From positions 806,001 to 870,000 of the forward strand of contig NZ_PREV01000027.1 in NCBI RefSeq assembly GCF_002959965.1: a stretch of DNA of 64,000 nucleotides, given 5' to 3'. The stretch is from Microbulbifer pacificus. GTDB taxonomy: Bacteria; Pseudomonadota; Gammaproteobacteria; Pseudomonadales; Cellvibrionaceae. Shown here piece by piece: positions 26,522 through 36,756 of the stretch (position 1 is the first letter of the stretch; each line of letters starts with the position of its first letter). A program made the position numbers and the translations under genes. The notes below the pieces were generated by a model that was not told the DNA's origin, made no database searches, and worked only from the letters and a program-made list of their open reading frames with translations.

Positions 26522-28774
26522 TTGGTACAAGTCAGAAAAAACTATCCGCGACTGGCAGACGGCACCCTGGACCGGGAAACCTGGCTGCGCCACATTCAGG
26601 CGTTGGCGAAGCTGGACGGCGGCGCACTGGTCACACTCCGCAAAGCCATCGAGATGAGCGAGCAGGCGGAGCAGAAAGCCATCGAGGCGGAAAACATATG
26701 GGCCGAAGGGACCAGCAGTTTTCTTACCGGCCTCGAAATGGTGGAAATTCTCGCGGACCTGCAGATTGATGGCGAAGCGCTGTGCGCCGCCATGCTCTAC
26801 CGCGCGGTGCGGGAAAAACGCCTACCCCTCAAATCTGTTGAGGAGGAAATGGGCGAGACCATCGCCAAGCTGATTCGCGGCGTGTTGCAGATGGCGGTCA
26901 TCCGCAATCGCAGTGCGGATACCGGTGTCGAAAACCAGAGTGGTGCGGTGGAAGAGCACTCGGAAAATATCCGTCGCATGCTGGTCGCGCTGGTGGACGA
27001 TGTGCGTGTGGCACTGATCAAGCTGGCCGAACGCACCTGCGCAATTCGTGCGGCCAAAAACGCACCGGAAGCCAAGCGTCGCCGGGTGGCCAGAGAGGTG
27101 GCCGACGTTTACGCACCGCTGGCACACCGCCTGGGTATTGGCCATATCAAATGGGAGCTTGAGGATCTCTCCTTCCGCTACCTCGAACCCGACGACTACA
27201 TGCAGATTGCCCGTCTCCTGGACGAAAAGCGTCTGGCGCGGCAGGACTATATCGACAATGTGCTTCAGCTCCTGCGCAGCGAGCTGGAAAAAGCCGAGAT
27301 CGAAGGCGAAGTATTTGGTCGGGCCAAGCATATCTACAGCATCTGGCGAAAGATGCGCCGCAAGAACATCGGTTTTTCCCAGGTGTATGACATCCGCGCC
27401 GTGCGTATTCTGGTGCCCACCGTGCGGGACTGTTATGCGGTACTGGGCATCGTGCACAACCTGTGGCGCAACATCCCCAACGAGTTCGACGATTACATCG
27501 CCTCACCCAAGGGCAATGGCTACCGCTCGCTGCACACCGCGGTGATCGGTCCCGACCGCAAGGTGCTCGAAGTGCAGATCCGCACCTTCGCCATGCATGA
27601 AGAGGCGGAATACGGGGTGTGTGCGCACTGGCGCTACAAGGGCACGGACAAAAAATCCGGCCAGCTCGACGGGCAGGATGGTTACGAGCAGAAAATTGCC
27701 TGGCTGCGTCAGGTGCTCGACTGGCACGAAGAGGTGGGTGGTAACCCGCTGCAGGAGGATCTGCAGGCCAGCGATGTGGATACCCGCATCTATGTATTCA
27801 CCCCGGATGGTCACGTGGTGGACTTGCCGAAAGGGGCGACGCCGCTGGACTTTGCCTACAAAATCCATACGGAAATTGGCCACCGCTGTCGCGGCGCCAA
27901 GGTGGACGGCCGCATCGTGCCGCTAAACCACGAGCTGCAGACCGCGAACCAGGTGGAAATTCTCACCGGCAAACGCGAGGCGCCCAGCCGTGACTGGATC
28001 TCCCGCAGCATGGGGTATATCAATACGTCGCGCGCGCGGGCCAAAGTCATCCACTGGTTCAAAATGCAGGCGCGGGACCAGAACGTGGCTGAAGGGCGGA
28101 CCATTCTCGACAGCGAATTCAAACAGCTGGCACTGGCGGATTTCGATTTCGAGAAACTCGCGAAAAAACTCAACATGCATTCACTGGACGATCTCTATGC
28201 CGCGGTCGGTGCCGGTGATATCGGCGTGGGGCAGGTGCTGAATGCCGCCCAGCGCATGGTGAAGGTCGAACAGGGAGAGCCTGTACTTTCCCTCACCGCG
28301 CCGGTTGCCCGGGAAGGGCAGACAGATGTCTATATCGATGGTGTCGGCAATCTGTTGACCCATATCGCGCGCTGCTGCAACCCCGTGCCGGGGGACGACA
28401 TCATGGGCTATATCACCCTTGGACGCGGAGTGTCCATCCACCGTAAAGACTGCGCCAATATGCTGCGCATGCAGTCGGAGGAGCCGGAGCGTATTCTCAA
28501 GGTGGAATGGGCCGAAAAGCCCACTGAAGTGTATTCGGTCGAGATCATGGTTGAGGCCTACGATCGACACGGTCTGTTGCGCGATGTAACCACCATGCTG
28601 GACAGTCAGCGGATCAATATTACCGCCATGCAAACCCGTTCCAACAAGCACAAGCACACGGTGGATATGGTAATTACCGCGGAGATCCACAATTTCGAGG
28701 AACTCAGCCATGTGTTGCACCGTATCAATCAGCTACCCAACGTGGCATCCGCGAAACGGCGGATTTTGCATTAA
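26522..28774 (+). CDS. relA: GTP pyrophosphokinase RelA (synthetase only)
   Basis: Makes (p)ppGpp when uncharged tRNA is on the ribosome. 750 residues, TTG start. The N-terminal HD domain has lost its metal-binding His-Asp (AAMLYRAVRE at about 89-98), so no hydrolase. The synthetase domain has the EFDDYI motif from Glu321, the EXDD type of monofunctional RelA, with NGYRSLHTAV and QIRTFAMHEEAEYG. TGS domain from about 421 (RIYVFTPDGHVVDLPKGATP) and a C-terminal ACT domain (YDRHGLLRDVTTMLDSQRIN). mazG follows after 26 bases. Confidence 0.97.
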   Translation: MVQVRKNYPRLADGTLDRETWLRHIQALAKLDGGALVTLRKAIEMSEQAEQKAIEAENIWAEGTSSFLTGLEMVEILADLQIDGEALCAAMLYRAVREKRLPLKSVEEEMGETIAKLIRGVLQMAVIRNRSADTGVENQSGAVEEHSENIRRMLVALVDDVRVALIKLAERTCAIRAAKNAPEAKRRRVAREVADVYAPLAHRLGIGHIKWELEDLSFRYLEPDDYMQIARLLDEKRLARQDYIDNVLQLLRSELEKAEIEGEVFGRAKHIYSIWRKMRRKNIGFSQVYDIRAVRILVPTVRDCYAVLGIVHNLWRNIPNEFDDYIASPKGNGYRSLHTAVIGPDRKVLEVQIRTFAMHEEAEYGVCAHWRYKGTDKKSGQLDGQDGYEQKIAWLRQVLDWHEEVGGNPLQEDLQASDVDTRIYVFTPDGHVVDLPKGATPLDFAYKIHTEIGHRCRGAKVDGRIVPLNHELQTANQVEILTGKREAPSRDWISRSMGYINTSRARAKVIHWFKMQARDQNVAEGRTILDSEFKQLALADFDFEKLAKKLNMHSLDDLYAAVGAGDIGVGQVLNAAQRMVKVEQGEPVLSLTAPVAREGQTDVYIDGVGNLLTHIARCCNPVPGDDIMGYITLGRGVSIHRKDCANMLRMQSEEPERILKVEWAEKPTEVYSVEIMVEAYDRHGLLRDVTTMLDSQRINITAMQTRSNKHKHTVDMVITAEIHNFEELSHVLHRINQLPNVASAKRRILH

Positions 28775-28800
28775 CCCGTAATGGCTAACAGGCAGAACCG

Positions 28801-29616
28801 ATGACACAGCCATATAGCGTAGAAGACCTGCAATATTTGATGTCGCAACTGCGCGATCCCGAAAGCGGTTGCCCGTGGGATCTGAAGCAGACGTTTGCCA
28901 CCATCGTGCCCTCCACCATTGAAGAGGCCTATGAGGTAGCGGAGGCCATCGAGCGGGAAGATTTCACGCATCTGCGGGAAGAGCTGGGAGATCTCCTGTT
29001 TCAGGTCATCTTTTATGCGCAGCTCGGCCGCGAGCAGGGACACTTCGATTTCTCCGGCATTGTTGACACTCTGGTGCGCAAGCTGGTGCGGCGTCATCCC
29101 CATGTGTTCCCCTCCGGAGATCTGTATGGCGATAATCGGAGTGTCGACATCGACGAAGAGCAGATCAAAGCCAATTGGGAAGCGACCAAGGCGGCAGAGC
29201 GTGAGTCCAAAGGTGAGCGCGGCACCCTCGGTGGGGTGGCCTCGGGCCTGCCGGCCCTGACCCGCGCGGCTAAGCTGCAAAAGCGTGCCGCCCAGGTGGG
29301 GTTCGACTGGCCGGCAGTCGACGGCGTTCTGGAAAAGGTGGCGGAGGAACTCCAGGAGCTGCGCGAAGCAATTACCTCCGGCGATACGGCACATGCCCGC
29401 GAAGAGCTGGGTGACCTGTTGTTTTCCTGTGTCAACGTGGCGCGACACCTGAGTGTCGATCCGGAAACGGCATTGCGTCAGTGCAATCGCAAATTCGAGC
29501 GCCGTTTCGGCGAGGTGGAAAGCGCGCTCAGACTGCGCAACCAGCAACCCTCCGATGTGTCGCTGGAGGAGCTGGACCGGCTCTGGGAAGCGGCAAAAAG
29601 CTCGGAGGAATCGTGA
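28801..29616 (+). CDS. mazG: Nucleoside triphosphate pyrophosphohydrolase MazG
   Basis: 271 residues with two MazG domains. The first has PSTIEEAYEVAEAIE and LREELGDLLFQVIF (the EExxE and ExxD metal ligands), the second EELQELREAI and AREELGDLLFSCVN. It hydrolyses NTPs and in E. coli lowers (p)ppGpp, so its place after relA makes sense. ATG start. Confidence 0.97.
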   Translation: MTQPYSVEDLQYLMSQLRDPESGCPWDLKQTFATIVPSTIEEAYEVAEAIEREDFTHLREELGDLLFQVIFYAQLGREQGHFDFSGIVDTLVRKLVRRHPHVFPSGDLYGDNRSVDIDEEQIKANWEATKAAERESKGERGTLGGVASGLPALTRAAKLQKRAAQVGFDWPAVDGVLEKVAEELQELREAITSGDTAHAREELGDLLFSCVNVARHLSVDPETALRQCNRKFERRFGEVESALRLRNQQPSDVSLEELDRLWEAAKSSEES

Positions 29617-29796
29617 TTCCCGGGTTGCTCTGCAGGAACGGATCAGACGCTAATCCGTATTGATTGGGCAATAAAACCTGAGTTTTGTAGAAAAATTACC
29701 GAATTCGGCCTGACCACTTACGGACTTGTTCTGCCTTGGGGCAAAGTGTAAGGTAGCGCTCTTTTTATCACTGGGGCAACTTTGCTCCGGGTATGA

Positions 29797-30468
<672 letters not shown>

Positions 30469-30495
30469 TACCGCAGCCATCGGCAGAGATAAGAG

Positions 30496-30524
30496 AAAAG
30501 GCTCCTCCGGGAGCCTTTTTCTTT
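30496..30524 (+). terminator. Rho-independent terminator after adk
   Basis: AAAGGCTCC (30497-30505) pairs with GGAGCCTTT (30510-30518) around a TCCG loop and is followed by a T-run. It lies 28 bases after the adk stop. Confidence 0.92.
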
Positions 30525-30706
30525 GGCGCGCTGGCCGCGCTACTGTTCATGTTTGTCTGGCTGTTTGTTACGTCGATAAATACTTTTACGCCGGACTCTG
30601 GAATACTGCCGCCCTGTATTGGAGCAGACTTCCGGTGAAGAATGACCTTTGTCGTTACGACAAAAAGCCGGGAATAGCACCTGAACCCGTTGGAGTGCAA
30701 ACGACT

Positions 30707-31753
30707 ATGGCTCACGCGATTATCCTGATGAACCTCGGCACCCCTGTCGAGCCCACCCCGGCGGCGGTGCGGCGTTTTCTCAGGGAGTTTCTGTCTGATC
30801 CCAGAGTTGTGGAAATTCCCCGCCCGGTCTGGCAGGTGATACTCAACCTGTTTGTTCTACCGCTCAGGCCGGCTCGGATTGCACCGGCCTACCAGGAAAT
30901 CTGGGATCACGGTCTCGATGGTGAGGCGGTGACCGGTTCGCCGATTACCTACTACACCTTGCGTCAGGTCGCGCTTCTGCAGCAGCGATTTGATGCGCTA
31001 GCGGAGGGGGAGGCCTCGGGAAGCAGTGGATCGGAAAATAACCCGCGAGAGGTTATCGTTACCCACGCCATGACCTACGGCGCCCCAAAGCTGGCCGATA
31101 CCATTGCCCGTTTGCAAGCGGAGGGGGCCGACCGTTTCACCATCTTGCCGCTTTACCCTCAGTACTCTGCTACAACTACTGGCGCCATTTACGATCAGGT
31201 GGCGGACGTCATCCGCACCTCGCGCAATGTGCCAGATATCACCGTGGTACATGATTACTGGGAGCACCCCCTTTATATAGAAGCACTAGCCAACTCCGTA
31301 CGGGAACACTGGGAGGAGCATGGCCCGGCGGAAAAACTGCTGATGTCATTCCACGGTATTCCCAAGGCCAACATCCGCAAAGGCGACCCTTATTACCGGC
31401 ACTGCTGCGGCACTGCTGAGCGCTTGGCTGCGGCGTTGGCGCTGCCGCGGGATAAATGGGAAATTACATTTCAGTCCCGATTTGGCAAGGCGGAATGGTT
31501 GCAGCCGTATACGGACAAAACCCTGGCGGAATGGGGGCGGGCCGGTGTGGCGAGTGTCGATGTGATCTGTCCGGCCTTTTCCGCGGATTGTCTGGAGACT
31601 CTGGAAGAAATCGCGGTGGAGAATCGCGCTAATTTTATTGATGCCGGTGGCAGCGAATATCGATACATTCCGGCATTGAATGCGCGCGAGGATCACCTTA
31701 TCGCTATTGAGGCGATTGTCCGGGAGAGAATGCCTGAGGGATTTTCCGGATAA
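30707..31753 (+). CDS. hemH: Ferrochelatase
   Basis: Inserts Fe2+ into protoporphyrin IX to give haem. 348 residues from the ATG at 30707, just before the family opening AHAIILMNLGTPVEPTPAAV. The catalytic His lies in LMSFHGIPKANIRKGDPYY and the conserved Glu in FQSRFGKAEWLQPYTDKTL. The open frame extends 24 codons upstream, but those residues are not like the family. Confidence 0.96.
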   Translation: MAHAIILMNLGTPVEPTPAAVRRFLREFLSDPRVVEIPRPVWQVILNLFVLPLRPARIAPAYQEIWDHGLDGEAVTGSPITYYTLRQVALLQQRFDALAEGEASGSSGSENNPREVIVTHAMTYGAPKLADTIARLQAEGADRFTILPLYPQYSATTTGAIYDQVADVIRTSRNVPDITVVHDYWEHPLYIEALANSVREHWEEHGPAEKLLMSFHGIPKANIRKGDPYYRHCCGTAERLAAALALPRDKWEITFQSRFGKAEWLQPYTDKTLAEWGRAGVASVDVICPAFSADCLETLEEIAVENRANFIDAGGSEYRYIPALNAREDHLIAIEAIVRERMPEGFSG

Positions 31754-31977
31754 ATTTTTTGAGTTTTTTACTTTCGGCCTGCGAAATTCACCCGTTGCCC
31801 CCTGTCGAAACGTAAAAAATCGAAATATTTTTGATTTTTTGGTTGTTTTTTTACTTTATTTCTTGCAAACGCCTTTTTTTTTATTAACTTTGATACAGCC
31901 GTGTCATTTTCTATGGCTGGCCGACACCTATCTGTGTTCAGAGTGACTTCTTCTACAGAGAAAGAGGAGACAAGGGA
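31754..31977. other. AT-rich intergenic region before the H1-like gene
   Basis: This 224-base gap is strikingly rich in T- and A-tracts (several runs of 6-9 T between 31755 and 31885), in contrast to the GC-rich surroundings. Curved or flexible A-tract DNA and UP-element-like sequence are plausible. A GAAAGAGGAGA ribosome site is just before 31978. No gene or terminator hairpin is obvious. Confidence 0.6.
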
Positions 31978-32778
31978 ATGGCACGAGTCGCAAAGAAAGC
32001 TGCCAAAGCGAAACGCGTAGCGAAAGCAAAACCGGCCGCTAAGGTCAAAGCAACCACCTCACCGGCATCCACTTCACCGGTTGTTACCAAGGCTCAGAAA
32101 GCGGTAGATGCCGCAGCCAAAGCTCTGGATACTCAGCTGGATCGAGTGGGTAAAGCCCGAGCACGTGCGCAGAAAAGCAATTCCGCTGCTGCCAAGCAGG
32201 CGCTGACTTCGGCCAACGCCAAGCTGAGAGCGCAAAGAGCTCAGCTGGCACAGGCCAAGCTGGGGCTGGCCAAAGCCAGTGCAATGGATGCGGTGCGTCA
32301 GGCGGAAGAGTCAGCCAAGAAAAAAGTTGCAGACATGGCCGACAAGCTTGCCGCCAAAGCGGATAAAGAGCTGGAGAAGGCCGTGAAGGCCTTTGCGAGC
32401 CGCTGGAAAAAGGCCAGAGCAAAGGCTGATGCCAAAAAAGTAAAAGCGGCGGAGAAGAAAGCCACTGCGAAAGTGAAGGCCGCGGCGAAAAAGGCGGCGG
32501 CGAGTGCCAAGGCTCTGGAGAAGAAGGCCGCGGCCAAAGCGAAGGCAGAGGCCAAAAAGGCGAGCAAGGTTGCGAGCAAAAAAAGGGCAGCAAGTAAATC
32601 GGCGGCCAAGAAAACGGCCGTGAAGAAGTCTCCTGCCAAGAAGTCCGCAGCCAAAAAGGCCGCCACTAAAGCCGTGAAATCAGCCCCGAAGAAGTCCGCC
32701 GCGCGTGGGCGCCCCGCGAAAAAGACGGCGGCAAAGAAAGCCGCAGGTCGCCGCGGTCGTCCACCAAAAGCGGCCTGA
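31978..32778 (+). CDS. Histone H1-like Lys/Ala-rich protein (AlgP-like)
   Basis: 266 residues made almost wholly of Ala and Lys. Residues 1-50 are basic, 50-145 are a charged helical region (LRAQRAQLAQAKLGLAKAS; KELEKAVKAFASRWKKA), and 150-266 repeat short KKAAAK/KKSAAKK units and end GRRGRPPKAA. The C-terminus resembles histone H1 tails and Pseudomonas AlgP (AlgR3). It probably binds DNA; AlgP was linked to alginate gene control. Such genes often vary in repeat number between strains. Confidence 0.75.
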   Translation: MARVAKKAAKAKRVAKAKPAAKVKATTSPASTSPVVTKAQKAVDAAAKALDTQLDRVGKARARAQKSNSAAAKQALTSANAKLRAQRAQLAQAKLGLAKASAMDAVRQAEESAKKKVADMADKLAAKADKELEKAVKAFASRWKKARAKADAKKVKAAEKKATAKVKAAAKKAAASAKALEKKAAAKAKAEAKKASKVASKKRAASKSAAKKTAVKKSPAKKSAAKKAATKAVKSAPKKSAARGRPAKKTAAKKAAGRRGRPPKAA

Positions 32779-32795
32779 TCTTCCGCTGATCTGTG

Positions 32796-32822
32796 AACCC
32801 CGGCCCTGTGCCGGGGTTTTTG
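32796..32822 (+). terminator. Terminator after the H1-like gene
   Basis: AACCCCGG (32796-32803) pairs with CCGGGGTT (32811-32818) across CCTGTG, followed by TTTT. It is 18 bases beyond the stop. Confidence 0.9.
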
Positions 32823-32993
32823 TCGCTCTATCTTCTCTATCTCTCAACGCCTCAGTGGGACCTGCCGTATGCATGGGCGCGCCTCGCCCGGTTTGCGTTT
32901 GTCGCTGGTCGTGCCACAATTCGCCTCCTTCGTCTGGCACCCATTCCCCGGGGGTCGGACTCGACTGTGTGATGCGAGTGAGGGGCGTATTCC

Positions 32994-33719
32994 TTGAAAA
33001 TCCTGGCTGTTGATACCACTTCCGGTGCCTGTTCCGTCGCCCTCTACGTTGATGGGCAGGTTGTCGAACAGTTTTTTCGGGCCGAGCGGGATCATACCCG
33101 TCGCCTGCTGCCCATGCTGGAGGCGGTACTGGCGGAAGGTCAGAGTAGTCTGGGGCAAATGGATGCCCTGGCCGTAAGCCAGGGCCCCGGTTCCTTCACC
33201 GGTCTGCGAATCGCCATCAGCAGTGTTCAGGGGCTTGCCTTTTCGGCAGACAAGCCGGTAGTGCCCGTATCCAGTCTGGCGGCGCTGGCATTGGGCGCGC
33301 GACGAACCCATCCCGAGTGGGGCGAGGCCCCGGTACTGGCGGCATTGGATGCACGAACGCAGGAGGTTTACTGGGGGCTTTACCCGCAGGAAAATCCCAC
33401 CAGTGCATTGATCGCTGATGCCGTTTCTTCACCACAACAGGTTGTATCCGTGCTGCGGACCACCGGGCATGTGCAGGAGGGCCGTAGCTCCGGTCGCGAT
33501 TCATTCTATGCTGCGGGGCCCGGCTGGGAATATCCGGAGCTGGCGGCACTGAGTCCCCTGGCCGTTTCTCGCGAGTCGGCCATCCATGCGCAGGACATTG
33601 CGGTACTGGCGGCAAATCTTTGGGGGCTGGGGATTCAGGTCAGTGCGGAAGAGCTGGAGCCCGCATATCTTCGCAATGAAGTGACCTGGAAAAAGCGCGA
33701 GCGCATTCGTCCCCATTGA
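32994..33719 (+). CDS. tsaB: tRNA threonylcarbamoyladenosine biosynthesis protein TsaB
   Basis: 241 residues from a TTG. The N-terminus ILAVDTTSGACSVALY and the motif AVSQGPGSFTGLRIAISSVQGLAF are diagnostic. TsaB is the inactive ASKHA-fold partner that joins TsaD and TsaE to make t6A37 in tRNAs reading ANN codons. The gap before it (32823-32993) contains no recognisable gene. Confidence 0.95.
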   Translation: MKILAVDTTSGACSVALYVDGQVVEQFFRAERDHTRRLLPMLEAVLAEGQSSLGQMDALAVSQGPGSFTGLRIAISSVQGLAFSADKPVVPVSSLAALALGARRTHPEWGEAPVLAALDARTQEVYWGLYPQENPTSALIADAVSSPQQVVSVLRTTGHVQEGRSSGRDSFYAAGPGWEYPELAALSPLAVSRESAIHAQDIAVLAANLWGLGIQVSAEELEPAYLRNEVTWKKRERIRPH

Positions 33720-33779
33720 ATCACCGATCATCAACAGGGCGTCCGTGGGTAGCGGATCTGCAGGCAGTAGTCATCAATT

Positions 33780-34580
33780 ATGGAAATTTTTCAGATCATC
33801 ATTCTGTCCCTCATTCAGGGCATCACCGAGTTTCTTCCGATCTCCAGCTCCGCTCACCTGATCCTTCCGAATCAAGTGCTGGGGTGGCCTGATCAGGGGC
33901 TGGCGTTTGATGTGGCGGTGCATTTTGGCTCTCTTATTGCGGTGCTGGTGTATTTCCGCAAGGACGTGTGGCAGTTGATTACCGACGGACTGGGGGGCTT
34001 TAAAACCGGCCAATTTAGTGATGAAGGCCGCCTTGCCTGGTTGATTGTGCTGGCAACCATTCCCGCAGGAATCGTCGGCCTGGTCTTCAAGGGATTTATT
34101 GAAACCCACCTGCGCTCTTCTTTCGTCATCGCCATTACCACAATTGTGTTTGGTGTGTTGCTGTGGTGGGCGGATGTCCGCGGTTCACGGCGGGACGACA
34201 TCGGAAAACTGAACTGGAAAAAGGCACTGATGATCGGCGCTGCTCAGGCGCTGGCGCTGATTCCTGGCACTTCGCGCTCCGGTATCACCATGACGGCGGG
34301 TTTGATGCTCGGAATGAAGCGGGAAGCCGCTGCACGTTTCTCATTTCTCATGTCGATACCGGTGATAGCGCTCAGTGCGCTGTTACTGACGCTGGAGTTG
34401 CTGGACAGCCACTCGGTACCATGGGGCAGCATTTTCCTTGGCGTATTGCTGTCGGGTATCAGCGCCTATCTCTGTATTCATTTCTTTTTGCAATTTATCA
34501 GCCGTATCGGCATGGCACCCTTTGCCATCTATCGCCTTTTGCTTGGCAGTGCGCTGATCTGGCTTCTTCTTGTTCACTGA
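33780..34580 (+). CDS. uppP: Undecaprenyl-diphosphatase UppP (BacA)
   Basis: 266 residues, about eight membrane segments. The catalytic [16 protein letters not shown] at about 14-29 and [14 protein letters not shown] near 161-174 are both intact. It recycles the undecaprenyl carrier used for peptidoglycan and confers bacitracin resistance when raised. Starts 60 bases after tsaB. Confidence 0.97.
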   Translation: MEIFQIIILSLIQGITEFLPISSSAHLILPNQVLGWPDQGLAFDVAVHFGSLIAVLVYFRKDVWQLITDGLGGFKTGQFSDEGRLAWLIVLATIPAGIVGLVFKGFIETHLRSSFVIAITTIVFGVLLWWADVRGSRRDDIGKLNWKKALMIGAAQALALIPGTSRSGITMTAGLMLGMKREAAARFSFLMSIPVIALSALLLTLELLDSHSVPWGSIFLGVLLSGISAYLCIHFFLQFISRIGMAPFAIYRLLLGSALIWLLLVH

Positions 34581-34604
34581 GTCAATCGTTTATCGGGCAT
34601 TTCT

Positions 34605-35489
34605 ATGACAACCACTGTCGCTTTCCTCGGGCTCGGAGTTATGGGGTTCCCCATGGCCGGTTATCTTTCTCGCGCGGGTTATCGGGTACGGATTTATAAC
34701 CGTACCGCGGCCCGTGCCGATCAGTGGCTGCAAACCTACCGGGGAGAGTCCTTTGCCACGCCGGAGGAAGCGGCGCGTGGCGCGGAGTTTGTATTTGCCT
34801 GTGTAGGCAACGATGCGGATTTGCGCCAGGTTACCACCGGACCGAACGGGGCCTTCCTCGGTATGGATCACGATAGTCTGTTCGTGGATCACACCACGGC
34901 GTCGGCGGACGTGGCACGTGAGCTTGCGGAAGAAGCCGCTGCCCAGGGTATCGGGTTTCTGGACGCGCCGGTGTCCGGTGGCCAGGCGGGTGCGGAGAAT
35001 GGTGCGCTGACGATCATGGTTGGTGGCGACGAGGGTGCGTATCAGCGGGCCAGACCCCTGCTCGACTGCTACGCCCGCGCAGTGAATTTGCTTGGCCCCG
35101 TGGGCAGTGGTCAGCTGTGCAAGATGGTCAATCAAATCTGTATCGCCGGAGTGATTCAGGGGCTTGCGGAAGGACTGCATTTCGCCCGTGCCGCAGGGCT
35201 TGATGCCGAGCAGGTCGTTGAGGTGATTTCCAAAGGTGCCGCACAGAGCTGGCAGATGGAAAACCGCTACAAGACCATGCTGGCCGGCGAGTATGAACAC
35301 GGCTTCGCGGTGGACTGGATGCGCAAGGATCTCGGCATTGTGCTCGATGAGGCCAAGCGCAATGGTGCTCTGTTGCCCGTCACGGCCTTGGTGGACCAGT
35401 TCTACAGCGAAGTACAGGCCCTGGGGGGGAACCGCTGGGATACCTCCAGCCTGTTTGCACGCCTGACGAATATCCGCGATTTCCGTTAA
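34605..35489 (+). CDS. NAD(P)-dependent oxidoreductase, 3-hydroxyisobutyrate dehydrogenase family
   Basis: 294 residues. The Rossmann motif FLGLGVMGFPMAGYLSRAG is at 5-23, the substrate motif DAPVSGGQAGAENGALTIMVGG at about 124-145, and the catalytic Lys in GSGQLCKMVNQ. This places it among beta-hydroxyacid dehydrogenases (MmsB, GarR, GlxR). Which acid it reduces cannot be told. It follows uppP by 24 bases and precedes the glycosyltransferase by 24 bases. Confidence 0.9.
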   Translation: MTTTVAFLGLGVMGFPMAGYLSRAGYRVRIYNRTAARADQWLQTYRGESFATPEEAARGAEFVFACVGNDADLRQVTTGPNGAFLGMDHDSLFVDHTTASADVARELAEEAAAQGIGFLDAPVSGGQAGAENGALTIMVGGDEGAYQRARPLLDCYARAVNLLGPVGSGQLCKMVNQICIAGVIQGLAEGLHFARAAGLDAEQVVEVISKGAAQSWQMENRYKTMLAGEYEHGFAVDWMRKDLGIVLDEAKRNGALLPVTALVDQFYSEVQALGGNRWDTSSLFARLTNIRDFR

Positions 35490-35513
35490 GCGGCGATTTT
35501 CGCGGGAGCCAGA

Positions 35514-36659
35514 ATGGTGAAGGTACTTCTGCTTTCCGCCTATGACGCCGACAGCCACAAGCGCTGGCGGCGCGGTCTGGTTGCGGCACTTCCAGAATGG
35601 GAGTGGACGGTTCTCAGTCTGCCGCCGCGCTATTTCAGCTGGCGGGTGCGCGGTAACAGCCTCAGTTGGGGGCGGGGAGAGTCGCTTTCACTATTGCAGC
35701 AGTCCTGGGATTTGTTGGTTACTACGTCGATGACCGACCTCGCTTCTCTGCGCGGGTTGGTGCCATCCCTCGCTGGTATACCGACCGCCGTCTATTTTCA
35801 CGAAAACCAGTTCGACTACCCACGCAGTAAAGACGCGGTGGTGAGCGTGGAGCCGCAACTGTTGAATATCTACACCGCGCTGTGTGGCGACCTGCTGCTA
35901 TTCAATTCAGAGTACAACCGCAAGACCCTGTTGTGCGGCGCCGCGGCACTGCTGCAAAAATTGCCGGACCAGGTGCCGAAAGGCATCTGTGAAGAAATCG
36001 CCGGAAAATCCCGCGTGCTGCCGGTGCCGCTGGAAGAGGCCGCATCTCGTCCGGCAACCGGTGAGGTTCCAGCCGCAGAGTTTGCCTGGCATCACCGCTG
36101 GGAGAATGGCTTCACCGGCACTCCTGACGCGGATACGCTGATCATCAGTTGGGCAGCGCGCTGGGAATACGATAAGGGCGCTGACCGTTTGTTGAAGATA
36201 CTCGAAGGGCTGAAGGAGGCTGGCGTCAAGTTCCTGCTGAATATGATGGGGCAGTCTTTCAGAAGCAGCCCCGACGAATTCACTACTATCCAGACGTGCT
36301 TCGCCGATCATCTCCTTGTAGTTGGCTACGTGGAGAGTGCCGAACTCTATCGGGCGACTCTGAAACACAGCCACATCATTCTTTCCACGGCCAATCACGA
36401 GTTCCAGGGCCTGTCTGTGATGGAGGCGGTGGCACTCGGATGCTGCCCGGTGGTCCCCGATGCGCTTGCCTATCCCGAGTATTACGGTAGTGAGCACCGA
36501 TACAGCTCGGTATCTGGCGCCGTAGATCGTTTGAAAACGCTGGCCGGCTATCTGTCAGAAGGGCGGGCATTGCCCCGCCTCGATATGAGCGGCTATTCCT
36601 GGAGCCATCTCGGTACTGAGTATCGCGATCTATTGATGGATATCCGAGCTCTCGAATGA
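35514..36659 (+). CDS. DUF3524 glycosyltransferase, tRNA-queuosine mannosyltransferase-like
   Basis: 381 residues. The N-terminal DUF3524 domain is clear: LLLSAYDADSHKRWRRGL at about 5-22, the LPPRYFSWRVRGNSLSW block and YFHENQFDYP at about 96-105. The C-terminal half is a GT-B fold of the GT4 type, with WAARWEYDKGADRLL and LSTANHEFQGLSVMEAVALG, the nucleotide-sugar motif. The animal homologue QTMAN (GTDC1) transfers mannose to queuosine in tRNA-Asp. A tRNA substrate here is an inference from homology. No signal peptide, so cytosolic. Confidence 0.85.
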   Translation: MVKVLLLSAYDADSHKRWRRGLVAALPEWEWTVLSLPPRYFSWRVRGNSLSWGRGESLSLLQQSWDLLVTTSMTDLASLRGLVPSLAGIPTAVYFHENQFDYPRSKDAVVSVEPQLLNIYTALCGDLLLFNSEYNRKTLLCGAAALLQKLPDQVPKGICEEIAGKSRVLPVPLEEAASRPATGEVPAAEFAWHHRWENGFTGTPDADTLIISWAARWEYDKGADRLLKILEGLKEAGVKFLLNMMGQSFRSSPDEFTTIQTCFADHLLVVGYVESAELYRATLKHSHIILSTANHEFQGLSVMEAVALGCCPVVPDALAYPEYYGSEHRYSSVSGAVDRLKTLAGYLSEGRALPRLDMSGYSWSHLGTEYRDLLMDIRALE

Positions 36660-36756
36660 CCGGAGTAACTGAGCGTACCCCCCTGTGAGGGAAACAGGTA
36701 TCATTCGGCCCTGCATTCGCCGACAGTAATTCAGAAGAACGGAACAGCAAGGATCT

